Below are positions 36,155 through 44,331 of a stretch of DNA of 64,000 nucleotides, piece by piece. A program made the position numbers and the translations under genes. Under the pieces are notes generated by a model. That model worked only from the letters and a program-made list of their open reading frames with translations, was not told the DNA's origin and searched no databases. Origin of the DNA: CAUPWF01 sp964369755 (lineage in GTDB: Bacteria; Bacillota; Clostridia; Lachnospirales; Lachnospiraceae); NCBI GenBank assembly GCA_964369755.1, contig CAYJFY010000009.1, forward strand, positions 1 to 64,000. Direction: 5' to 3'. Each line of letters starts with the position of its first letter. Position 1 is the first letter of the stretch.

Positions 36155-37069
36155 ATGACATCAATGTTCATGGATATGGCAATGGGACCAGCTGGAGGAA
36201 TTTTTGGAGAACTTGACGCGATATCGTCATTAATTAGTACTGTATATGGATTAGGAACCTTCGTTATGTTTGCAGCATGGTGGGTATTCCAAGGATTTAC
36301 TTGGCTGTACATCGGAAGAAAGGCGGGTCTTGATAAAGATTGGATGCCGTTTGTTCCATTTGCAAAAACGATTTACCGATTAAAAATCGTGAATGAAGAG
36401 TGGTGGAAGATGTTTTTGTTTGAAGGATATGTAATTTATGGATTCCTATTATTTATTATCATTCAAGCAATTAGCGGATTCCAATGGCTTACATTCGGTG
36501 TGATTCTTGTTTTGATTTACTCGTTGGCATGTATCGCTTATAATATGTATTGGAGATACAAGTTTTATCTAGCATTTGACATTCGACCACATATGGCATT
36601 GACGATTTTAGTTCCTTTTGTAGCAGTATATCGCTGGACTTTAGATTGTCTTGTAGCATTTACATCGAATTATGTGTTTGGAGGACCTAGCAAATTGCAA
36701 CCAGTTTCAGTGGAAGCAGGAAACGCTGCAAATGTACCACAGAGTCCAGGTGTTCAACCAGGAACTATGACAGGGCTTTCTGGAATGTATGCAGGGCAGC
36801 AGATTCCACTAGCAATCAATGAGGAGTTATTGATTGGACGTGATGGGACTTGTAACCTTATTATTGATAAACAAGCGGAGAAACTAAGCCGTAAACACTG
36901 TAGTATTCTCTATGACAGGGCGCGTAATGTCTATATGGTAACGGATTTCTCTAGTAACGGTACCTACATCGATGGAGGAAATCGTTTGGTGGCGAATATG
37001 GCGACTCAACTTCAACGTGGAACAGTGATTGCGCTAGGGAACAGAGAGAACAGATTCAGATTGAACTAG
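36155..37069 (+). CDS. Four-helix membrane protein with cytosolic FHA domain
   Basis: The 304-residue protein has four hydrophobic segments (about 27-50, 85-108, 110-135 and 147-170) separated by short loops rich in Trp/Tyr. A Pro/Gly linker then leads to a canonical FHA domain at about 205-304 (LLIGRDGTCNLIID, LSRKHCSILY, SSNGTYIDG). The membrane part is not a family I can name. The FHA would tether phosphorylated kinases or substrates to the membrane. The start at 36155 has GAGGAGG upstream and lies 23 bases after the preceding gene, inside the operon. Confidence 0.8.
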   Translation: MTSMFMDMAMGPAGGIFGELDAISSLISTVYGLGTFVMFAAWWVFQGFTWLYIGRKAGLDKDWMPFVPFAKTIYRLKIVNEEWWKMFLFEGYVIYGFLLFIIIQAISGFQWLTFGVILVLIYSLACIAYNMYWRYKFYLAFDIRPHMALTILVPFVAVYRWTLDCLVAFTSNYVFGGPSKLQPVSVEAGNAANVPQSPGVQPGTMTGLSGMYAGQQIPLAINEELLIGRDGTCNLIIDKQAEKLSRKHCSILYDRARNVYMVTDFSSNGTYIDGGNRLVANMATQLQRGTVIALGNRENRFRLN

Positions 37070-37081
37070 TAAAGGAAGAGT

Positions 37082-37816
37082 ATGATAAAATATGCTTTGT
37101 TGAGTGAGATAGGTGAACGAAAGAAAAATGAAGATTGCATTGCAGAATGTTCGGGAGAGAATGGACATCTATTTGTGTTGTGTGATGGCCTAGGGGGTCA
37201 TGGAAGTGGAGAAATTGCAAGTAAAACTGCAATTGAAGCTGTCAAATCTACATTTTTGAAAGAAGTGCTAGAACCGAGGGAATTGCTTCGACGATGTGTG
37301 GAAAAGGCGCAGAGAGAACTATATGCGATACAGAGCAAGATGCAACGCCATGATAGTTGCAAGACCACGATTACCCTCTTGCTTATCAAGGATAATGTCG
37401 CGACTTATGCCCATGTTGGAGATAGCCGTGTCTATGTGTTTCAAAGGAACAAGTTAGTAGAGCGAACCTTGGATCACAGTGTTCCGCAGATGCTTGTGAT
37501 GCAAGGGGAGATTAAGGAGAGGGAAATCCGTTTTCATGAGGATCGCAATCGATTGATTCGAGTGTTGGGGAATGATATCGAACCTCCGAATCTTTCAATT
37601 TCCAATGAGTTTTCTAGTGAAGTAGATACACAATTTTTATTGTGTAGTGACGGATTTTGGGAGTGGATAGACGAGAAAGAGATGATTTGGCATCTGAGAT
37701 GGAGCAAGAGCGCACAGCAGTGGATTGACCGAATGAAGGCAGTGGTTGAAAAAAGAGGAAAAGGCAAGCATATGGATAATTTTTCAGCGATTGCAGTGTT
37801 TGTACAGAATAAATAG
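37082..37816 (+). CDS. PP2C-type protein phosphatase (2)
   Basis: The 244-residue protein is a bare PP2C domain. It has ERKKNEDCIAE, LCDGLGGHGSGEIAS, AHVGDSRVYVF, DHSVPQMLV, LLCSDGFWEWID and the terminal MDNFSAIAVF, with metal-binding Asp residues retained. It is shorter than the family mean because it has no extensions. It begins 12 bases after the membrane FHA protein. Having two divergent phosphatases in one operon suggests separate substrates, perhaps receptor and hub kinases. Confidence 0.9.
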   Translation: MIKYALLSEIGERKKNEDCIAECSGENGHLFVLCDGLGGHGSGEIASKTAIEAVKSTFLKEVLEPRELLRRCVEKAQRELYAIQSKMQRHDSCKTTITLLLIKDNVATYAHVGDSRVYVFQRNKLVERTLDHSVPQMLVMQGEIKEREIRFHEDRNRLIRVLGNDIEPPNLSISNEFSSEVDTQFLLCSDGFWEWIDEKEMIWHLRWSKSAQQWIDRMKAVVEKRGKGKHMDNFSAIAVFVQNK

Positions 37817-37834
37817 AATGAGGTGATGTGAATT

Positions 37835-38407
37835 ATGGCAGTGTTAAAATGTGAAAATGGACATTTCTATGATGGGGCAAAATTCAGTGAATGTCCGCAT
37901 TGTAAGGAACCATTGCCTATGAGTCGAACGTTAAATAGTGAGTTGACACAATTTGGATTTGTCGAGACCGCCTTTTCGACGAGTAATGTGAAGAAAGAGG
38001 CTGTCCGTGTGAATTTGGGTGCCCCTCAAGGAAATGATGAGAAAACGGTAGGAATATTCCGTGAAAAACTTGGAATTGAACCAGTTGTGGGCTGGCTTGT
38101 GTGTACTCAAGGGCGTGAGAAGGGTAGGGCGTATGTCTTGCATTCGGGTAGAAATTTCGTTGGACGGAATCTGAAGTCGGATATTGCAATCCCAGATGAT
38201 GCAAGCGTAAGTGGAGAAGACCATTGTTCGATTGTTTTTGAGCCGAATAAGATCATCTATATGTTGGCACGTGGCAAGGGAGAGACGGTTTTGATTAATC
38301 AGCAACCGCTCGATAACACCTATATTCTTACAGGGGATGAATCCATAGAAATCGGTACTTCTAGGTTTGTGTTTGTGCCCTATTGCAAGGAGGGAAGAAC
38401 ATGGTGA
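37835..38407 (+). CDS. Cytosolic FHA-like adaptor with zinc-knuckle, degenerate recognition loop (2)
   Basis: The 190-residue protein repeats the plan of the 35493 product: N-terminal CENGHFYDGAKFSECPHC, a variable linker, the segment KTVGIFREKLGIEPVVGWLV, and an FHA fold (FVGRNLKSDIAI). In the phosphothreonine-binding loop the canonical Ser-Arg-x-x-His is SGEDH, so the usual Arg is lost, and the downstream Asn-Gly is absent. It may bind an unphosphorylated partner or serve as a structural decoy. Its end overlaps the start of the VWA gene by seven bases. Confidence 0.82.
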   Translation: MAVLKCENGHFYDGAKFSECPHCKEPLPMSRTLNSELTQFGFVETAFSTSNVKKEAVRVNLGAPQGNDEKTVGIFREKLGIEPVVGWLVCTQGREKGRAYVLHSGRNFVGRNLKSDIAIPDDASVSGEDHCSIVFEPNKIIYMLARGKGETVLINQQPLDNTYILTGDESIEIGTSRFVFVPYCKEGRTW

Positions 38408-40095
38408 AGAAGATAATGTCTTTGGTTGTAGTCCTAATCGCATGCTTAAGTTTTTCGATTGCTGCAATGGCGGAAGGGGAGATGAGAATCGAACAAGTCA
38501 ATTCTCTCTTGCCAGAGATTAAGGTTTGGTTCAATTCTAGGGAAGAGCTAGAGGCAGAGCAGGTTACATTGGAATTAGAGGGGGAGAGTCTTGTAGCGGG
38601 GGCGCTCTCCAAGGCAAATGAAAGTGAAGTGACACATCATTATTTTCTTGTAGATGCTTCCACATCAACAACAGGTGCTCAGATGGAGGCGGTGAAACAG
38701 AGTATCATGGAGTTTGCGCAGTCTATGAAGTCTGGTGACACGATGACTTTAATCTCTTTTGGAGTAGAGGTTCGGGTATTGTTTGAACGCCAATCTGACC
38801 TCTTGGTGATAGAACAAGAGGTGGAAACTCTAGAAGCAAATGAAGCGGGAACACTGTTCTTTGATGCATTGGCGACTGTGGCACAATTGGCGAAGGATGA
38901 GGGGATTGCAAGTAATCGCAAGCTTCTATATGTGTTTTCTGATTCGGTAGACTATAATCTAGGTGGTTACACAGCAGAAGAAACACAGGATTTGTTAGTG
39001 GATGCGGGGCTGCCGTTATATGCCTTTGGATTTGACAATGGAACAAAGGAAAATCTAGATAATTTTGGTGCACTTGCTAGACAGACGGGTGGAGAGATTC
39101 GCATAGTGAATGCGGATAATCTGGGAGAACAATTTGCACAACAGGGAAAGAGTCTTAGCGAGGATACTTATGTAGCTTATTTCAATGCAAAGACAAATGA
39201 GTTACCAGAAAAGGGGACTCACATAAAGCTTGTGGTAGGGAGTGAAGAGGCGGAATTTAGTCCTGCATTCCATTGGTCGGTAGCAGACGAGATTGCCCCA
39301 GAGATTTTCTCCGCTAGCCAAAGTGGAGACAGAACCATAGAGGTTGTGTTCTCAGAGCTGGTAACAGGTGCAAACCAGAGAGAGAATTACGTAATAGTGG
39401 ACCAAGTAGAGACGCCAATCGGAATTTCTGCTGTGGATTTTAATGAAGAGTCATTTTCGGCGGTACTCACACTAGAAGATCTACCAGATAGCGGGGAATT
39501 TCGAATTCGTTGTGATAATATCACAGATACATCCAGTGAAAAAAATCCTGTTACGAATGAGATGACAGTGGATTATTTGAATCATACTCCAGAGCCAGAG
39601 ATGCCAAATACAGGAATTCCAATCGCTGCGTGGGTTGCAATCATTGTAGTTGTAATCGGAATTGGTGTTGGGATTATCGTAGCGGCTATGAAAAAACAAT
39701 CAAAGACGGATGATGGAAGCGAATTAGATTATTCGTCATCACCGAAACAGGTTGTGGATGCTGGAGAATCTGGTAAGGCACATTTCGTACATGAGTCGGA
39801 GAAAAAAATCATATTGGAAGTAGCGAACCATGCAGGTGCTAGTAGAAAAGTAACGTTGACGATTAGCAAGACATTATTTGTCGGCAGAAGCGATATCTGC
39901 GATGTGGTCTTTGATGACCCTAGGATGAGTAGACAGCATTTTGTTATCGAAGAAAATAATGATAGCTACACAATAACGAATCTAAGTCAAGGAGGAACTC
40001 TGCTAAATGGCATAGCAGTAAATAGTCCGAGACCTTTGAATCATGGAGATAAGATCGAAGCAGGGTCACAGCAAATTGTGTTTATTAAAGGTTAA
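38401..40095 (+). CDS. Exported VWA-domain protein with membrane helix and cytosolic FHA domain
   Basis: The 564-residue protein has a signal peptide (residues 1-24, cleavage near AMA). The extracellular von Willebrand A domain has the MIDAS motif DASTS in HHYFLVDASTSTTG, plus EAGTLFFDAL and LLYVFSDSVD. An Ig-like region follows (SGDRTIEVVFSELVTGANQ), then a membrane helix at about 413-440 and a cytosolic FHA domain at about 495-560 (LFVGRSDICDVVF, RMSRQHFVI, GGTLLNG). A PNTG just before the helix looks like a sorting motif, but the folded FHA after the helix argues against sortase cleavage. It physically links an outside adhesion or ligand-binding module to phospho-recognition inside. It is the last gene of the operon; the start at 38401 has GGAGGGAAG upstream. 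Confidence 0.88.
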   Translation: MVKKIMSLVVVLIACLSFSIAAMAEGEMRIEQVNSLLPEIKVWFNSREELEAEQVTLELEGESLVAGALSKANESEVTHHYFLVDASTSTTGAQMEAVKQSIMEFAQSMKSGDTMTLISFGVEVRVLFERQSDLLVIEQEVETLEANEAGTLFFDALATVAQLAKDEGIASNRKLLYVFSDSVDYNLGGYTAEETQDLLVDAGLPLYAFGFDNGTKENLDNFGALARQTGGEIRIVNADNLGEQFAQQGKSLSEDTYVAYFNAKTNELPEKGTHIKLVVGSEEAEFSPAFHWSVADEIAPEIFSASQSGDRTIEVVFSELVTGANQRENYVIVDQVETPIGISAVDFNEESFSAVLTLEDLPDSGEFRIRCDNITDTSSEKNPVTNEMTVDYLNHTPEPEMPNTGIPIAAWVAIIVVVIGIGVGIIVAAMKKQSKTDDGSELDYSSSPKQVVDAGESGKAHFVHESEKKIILEVANHAGASRKVTLTISKTLFVGRSDICDVVFDDPRMSRQHFVIEENNDSYTITNLSQGGTLLNGIAVNSPRPLNHGDKIEAGSQQIVFIKG

Positions 40096-40102
40096 TTGCT
40101 CA

Positions 40103-40211
40103 TTGGGGACGGGGGTTTTTGTAAATGGGGACGGAGGTTTTTGTAAATGGGGACGGAGGTTTTTAACAAAAACCCCGTCCCCAATGCCGTCCCCAATGCC
40201 GTCCCCAATGG
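40103..40211. repeat. GGGGACGGGGG palindromic repeat cluster, copy C
   Basis: CATTGGGGACGGGGGTTTTT is followed by two direct repeats of AAATGGGGACGGAGGTTTTT, then a complementary arm (ACAAAAACCCCGTCCCCAAT) and two more GCCGTCCCCAAT units. It is an expanded form of copies A and B. It lies between the convergent VWA and kinase genes and probably terminates both transcripts. Confidence 0.8.
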
Positions 40212-42470
40212 TTAGTCCTCATCTGGAATATAGTTATAGTTCATAAAGTAGTTAACCATAGTATTGGCAAATTGGTCTTCAGTTTCCTCCTGATCATAAT
40301 TATGTAAGCGGTCTTGAAATTCATTTGCGAAATCATCTCCTACATCCCATATATTAGAATCAGGATTCACTATAATCCCATCTAGATATGGACGAAAAGT
40401 CTCTGCTTCTGGATATAGCTTCATATAATCTTCCATTACATTCTTATGTGTAGGCATGCAAGTTTGATTGTGAATGGTCAATATTGTTTGGCCTTTTTCA
40501 CTAAACATAAAATGGATGAATTGCATGGCAACTAGTTGTTTGTTTTCGGTAGTGTATCCGCTCACGCACATCCAAACATCGTTGTCAATATCGAGAAGCT
40601 TCGTCTGTCCGTCTTCTTCGCGGACGATAGGTAGTAATTTGAAATCTCCCTGTAAGGTAGTTCGAATATCAGATATTGATCGTACATCATAAGAGATATT
40701 GGAAATATATTTGAATTCATCATCCCAAGTCATGTCATACCAATTTCTTGCATAATTATCAACAGTATCTTCCCAAGGTTCTGGTTCGAAGGTTTGGGTT
40801 TCTTCATTGATTAATGGAGGGAGATAGAAGCCAGCGAAATCCCAGAAATCATATCCATCAAGAGCATTTTCCCATGTTCCACCGAGTTCTGCTACTAACA
40901 TCTCATAATCTGCTACTGATGTAATTGCTTCTAATGATGAATCTAGTTGTTCCAATGCACTACTAGAAACAGCAAAATAACCTGCATCTGCTGTGAGATG
41001 AATATAGGGGACTATCTCTCGTGTCTGTCCAGATTCATCCTCATATTCATAATATTTAATATCATTTTCCAAAAAGTAATAATCTTCAAAATCAAGTCCA
41101 TTCACTAAGATGGACAAATCGGCACGATCCTCAAAATCCCATAAGAATTCATTTCCTAGAACGGGTGGGTTAGAAACTTGAGACTCTCCATTTCGATAGT
41201 CATCAATTTCTTCCCATGTTTTTTTCTGTATTTCTATCTGGTGTTCTGGATAGGCAATCATAAACTCCTCTGCAAGTCGGTCAAACATGGCTTTATTATC
41301 AGACTCTCCAATCCACATCACAATGCTATCAGGTTGGATATTCATATCCGCCAAAGTCTCTTCCATACGTATTACTGGAACAATCGGGTCTTCTTGGGTA
41401 AATTGCCATCCTAAAAAACCGACAATAGCAAGAACCATAAAGGAGGCTGCTACAGTTGCAATCTTTCTCTTTTGCTTTCGCTTTTTCCATTCGATTTCTG
41501 GATAATCAAACCCTGTATTCCCTTGCAATGCCAAAAGCATGGTCTCGGTATTTTTAAATCGGAGTTCTGGTCTTAATGCCATGGCCTTGAGAATGGTTTT
41601 GTCTAATTGTGCATCGATTCCTTGTACTAGCTTAGATGGACGAAGTATCTCATCTTTTTCCCAGCGGTCGACCGATTCTTCGGGTGTTTTCCCAGTAATC
41701 ATCTTGTACCAAGTGGCTCCTGCTGCATAGATATCAGTGTATATCCCTTGCTTCATATTACTACGATACTGTTCTGGTGGGGCATATCCTTTTTTCACCA
41801 CAACACTCTGTGTCCACTCTTCCTTCTCTGAAAATCTAGCAGCACCAAAATCTAGAATTTTTACATTGCCATTATTTAATATATAGATATTATCTGGACT
41901 GATATCGCGGTGAATAACATCCTTTTTATGGATTGCCTGTAGACCTGCTAATACACCTATCATAATCTCAGATGCTTCTTCTACAGATAGTGTCCCACCA
42001 TGTTCATTCATATGTTCCTTGAGTGTTTGACCATCTAGATACTCCATTACGATATAGGCAGTACCATTTTCTTGGAAGCTGTCTAGTACATTTACGATGT
42101 GTTCGTCACCTGTAAACTTCGCAAGACTTTTTCCCTCATCGATGAATCGATTTTTCTCCTTCGTAAAGCTCTCTACCACATCTCCTGAGAACACTCGAAT
42201 CTTCATATCACCAGGCATTCTTGTTGCAAGATTTTGTGGAAAAAATTCTTTGATTGCTACGATAGTAGATAAGCGTGTGTCATATGCGGTATAGGTAACA
42301 CCGAATCCACCAATTCCAAGAATGGTACCGATTAAATAGCGTCCCCAGATTCGCATTCCTGGTTGGAGCATATATTCGGGACTATTGGGTGTACCTTCTA
42401 TATATCCGCAATGGGGGCATATCTCATACCCACCTGTATTTTTAAAACAGCGAAAACAAATTGTATTCAT
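40212..42470 (-). CDS. Membrane Ser/Thr kinase fused to extracellular solute-binding-like domain (2)
   Basis: This 752-residue paralogue of the 28624 product has the same order: zinc ribbon (C5, C8, C18, C21), kinase (LGIGGFGVTY, Lys74, HRDISPDN, LDFGAARF, APPEQYRSNM), one membrane helix (about 335-356) and a solute-binding-like ectodomain. Ectodomain markers are DSIVMWIGESDNKAMFDRLA, FMIAYPEHQIEIQ and the C-terminal AMQFIHFMFSEKGQTIL. The kinase halves of the two paralogues are nearly colinear while the ectodomains have diverged strongly, as expected for receptors with different ligands. It is transcribed toward the VWA gene and follows the LRR kinase by 30 bases. TAGGAGGG precedes the start. 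Confidence 0.85.
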   Translation of the reverse strand: MNTICFRCFKNTGGYEICPHCGYIEGTPNSPEYMLQPGMRIWGRYLIGTILGIGGFGVTYTAYDTRLSTIVAIKEFFPQNLATRMPGDMKIRVFSGDVVESFTKEKNRFIDEGKSLAKFTGDEHIVNVLDSFQENGTAYIVMEYLDGQTLKEHMNEHGGTLSVEEASEIMIGVLAGLQAIHKKDVIHRDISPDNIYILNNGNVKILDFGAARFSEKEEWTQSVVVKKGYAPPEQYRSNMKQGIYTDIYAAGATWYKMITGKTPEESVDRWEKDEILRPSKLVQGIDAQLDKTILKAMALRPELRFKNTETMLLALQGNTGFDYPEIEWKKRKQKRKIATVAASFMVLAIVGFLGWQFTQEDPIVPVIRMEETLADMNIQPDSIVMWIGESDNKAMFDRLAEEFMIAYPEHQIEIQKKTWEEIDDYRNGESQVSNPPVLGNEFLWDFEDRADLSILVNGLDFEDYYFLENDIKYYEYEDESGQTREIVPYIHLTADAGYFAVSSSALEQLDSSLEAITSVADYEMLVAELGGTWENALDGYDFWDFAGFYLPPLINEETQTFEPEPWEDTVDNYARNWYDMTWDDEFKYISNISYDVRSISDIRTTLQGDFKLLPIVREEDGQTKLLDIDNDVWMCVSGYTTENKQLVAMQFIHFMFSEKGQTILTIHNQTCMPTHKNVMEDYMKLYPEAETFRPYLDGIIVNPDSNIWDVGDDFANEFQDRLHNYDQEETEDQFANTMVNYFMNYNYIPDED

Positions 42471-42500
42471 AAATCCCTCCTATGATTCGGTGCTGTTTGT

Positions 42501-44219
42501 CTATTCTATTAACCCTTCATTTGTTGGAAGCTCTTTTTCTGGAACATGATCCACATAAGATACATCGATGATTGGGTTGTTCTCTAAATTGACGTAGTCT
42601 AATTCAGTAAGTGAAGCAAGCGGAGAGATATCCGTGATTGTATTTTCTCTCAAGTGAAGAGTTGTCAATGATGTGAGATTACCAATGGCTGTGATATCTC
42701 GAATTTGATTGGAAGAAAGTTCTAATTCTTTCAGTCCAGTCAGTTCTTTTAATGGTGTAATGTCGGAAATATTTGTATTCCATAATTCTAGTTGGGTCAA
42801 GTTGGTTAGGTTTGATAATGCTTCCAGGTTATGAACCTTATAATTTCTAATGGTTAGCTCAGAGAGGTTAGAAAAATCACTTAAATTGGAGAGATCTAAA
42901 TCAATATAAGCTTCCTCTGTCCATTCTTCTTCAAATTCTAATCGATGAATTGCATACAAATCATTAGCTGTAATGTCTCCGCTAGGTTTTGCTAAGGCTG
43001 CTCTTACATAATTTTCGATGATTGGATCTGTCCACTCAATTACATAATTTTCTTCTGCAGATAAATATGCTTCTGCCTCCCCGAAATTATCTTCTAGCAT
43101 CGTTCCACCGATTGTAATCGGTTGAGCATCCTCGCTAAATCCTCCTGTTGCAGCGAAGATACCAAGTGCTAAGAGAAATACGGAACTTACGGCTAATATT
43201 ATCTTCGTCGGTAGAGGGATTGCTGTAACTTCTTTTCTTGGTTTTGCTTTAATATGTTGTACGCCATCAGATAATAGAGCTTCTTTGAACTCGGCCACCG
43301 TCTGCGTCCGATCAGTCCTTCTTACGTTTAGCGCATTGAGGATTGCATTCTCAACAGATTGGGGAATCTGCACTCCCAGTTTTGTTGGCTCCATTATTTC
43401 ATCGTTGATGGCGCGCTCCATGCTATCTGGTGGTGTTTGACCAGTAAGCATCTTGTAAAACGTGGCAGCTAGGGCATACACATCCGTCCATGTGCCTTGC
43501 TCGCCTTTGCTCCGATACTGTTCTTCTGGTGCATAGCCACTCTTTAATATAACAGAGAGGCTCTTGGAATTGACAGCACTTTCATACCGAGCGGCACCGA
43601 AGTCTAGTAATTTAATCTCTCCATCGTCGGTAAGATAAATATTGTCGGGGCTGATGTCTCGATGTATGATGTTCTTGGCATGAACTTTGGCTAAGGTATC
43701 ACAAATGCTTAAGATGATTTCACGAGCCATCTCATAGTCAAGTACCCCTTGGCTTGCAAGGATATTCTTCACGTCATGACCTTTCAAAAATTGCATGATA
43801 ATATACGCGGTGTTATTCTCCCAAAATGTGTCATAGATATCTACGATTCCAGCGATTCCATTGAATTGGGCTAGGGTCTGAGCCTCATCTACAAATCTCT
43901 TTAAGCCCTCGCCAAACTGCTCGGATGCTTGCCCTTGATAGACGGTCAATAGGGTATCCCCAGGTGTTCTTGTAGCAAAGGTAGTGGGTAAAAACTCCTT
44001 GATTGCAACTACTCGTTCCAATTCCGCATCAAAGCCAATATAAGTAACTCCGAATCCGCCATATCCTAGCACTCTACCAACGATATAACGTCCTTGCAAA
44101 ATCGTCGTTGGTGATAGATGATATGCTTCTCTTGGTTTGGTTCCAGATTCATAACCGCAGTTTGGACAGGTGGATAAATCATCCAGATATTCTATCATAC
44201 ATCCCATACATCGAATCAT
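42501..44219 (-). CDS. Membrane Ser/Thr kinase with extracellular leucine-rich repeats (2)
   Basis: The 572-residue protein has a zinc ribbon (C4, C7, C18, C21) and a kinase domain (GYGGFGVTY, Lys74, HRDISPDN, LDFGAARY, APEEQYRSKGEQG). A membrane helix lies at about 338-360. The ectodomain has regular 22-residue internalin-type leucine-rich repeats: LTQLELWNTNISDITPLKEL, LKELELSSNQIRDI and LTTLHLRENTITDISPL. Internalin-type repeats bind proteins. It is a close paralogue of the 30977 product over the kinase part. GAGGAGG precedes the ATG. It may be co-transcribed with the SBP-type kinase that follows. Confidence 0.88.
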   Translation of the reverse strand: MIRCMGCMIEYLDDLSTCPNCGYESGTKPREAYHLSPTTILQGRYIVGRVLGYGGFGVTYIGFDAELERVVAIKEFLPTTFATRTPGDTLLTVYQGQASEQFGEGLKRFVDEAQTLAQFNGIAGIVDIYDTFWENNTAYIIMQFLKGHDVKNILASQGVLDYEMAREIILSICDTLAKVHAKNIIHRDISPDNIYLTDDGEIKLLDFGAARYESAVNSKSLSVILKSGYAPEEQYRSKGEQGTWTDVYALAATFYKMLTGQTPPDSMERAINDEIMEPTKLGVQIPQSVENAILNALNVRRTDRTQTVAEFKEALLSDGVQHIKAKPRKEVTAIPLPTKIILAVSSVFLLALGIFAATGGFSEDAQPITIGGTMLEDNFGEAEAYLSAEENYVIEWTDPIIENYVRAALAKPSGDITANDLYAIHRLEFEEEWTEEAYIDLDLSNLSDFSNLSELTIRNYKVHNLEALSNLTNLTQLELWNTNISDITPLKELTGLKELELSSNQIRDITAIGNLTSLTTLHLRENTITDISPLASLTELDYVNLENNPIIDVSYVDHVPEKELPTNEGLIE

Positions 44220-44331
44220 AGTGTATACCTCCTCATATCAACAATCATAACACTCTATATTCTTATGAAAATAAAATATCTTCATTTTCATTTGCAGAAT
44301 CTTCATTTGTTTTATGTGCTTTCAAATATTG

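Noticed and set aside
40000..40100. Sortase anchoring of the VWA protein through PNTG
   Set aside because: The hydrophobic helix is followed by a folded FHA domain rather than a short basic tail.
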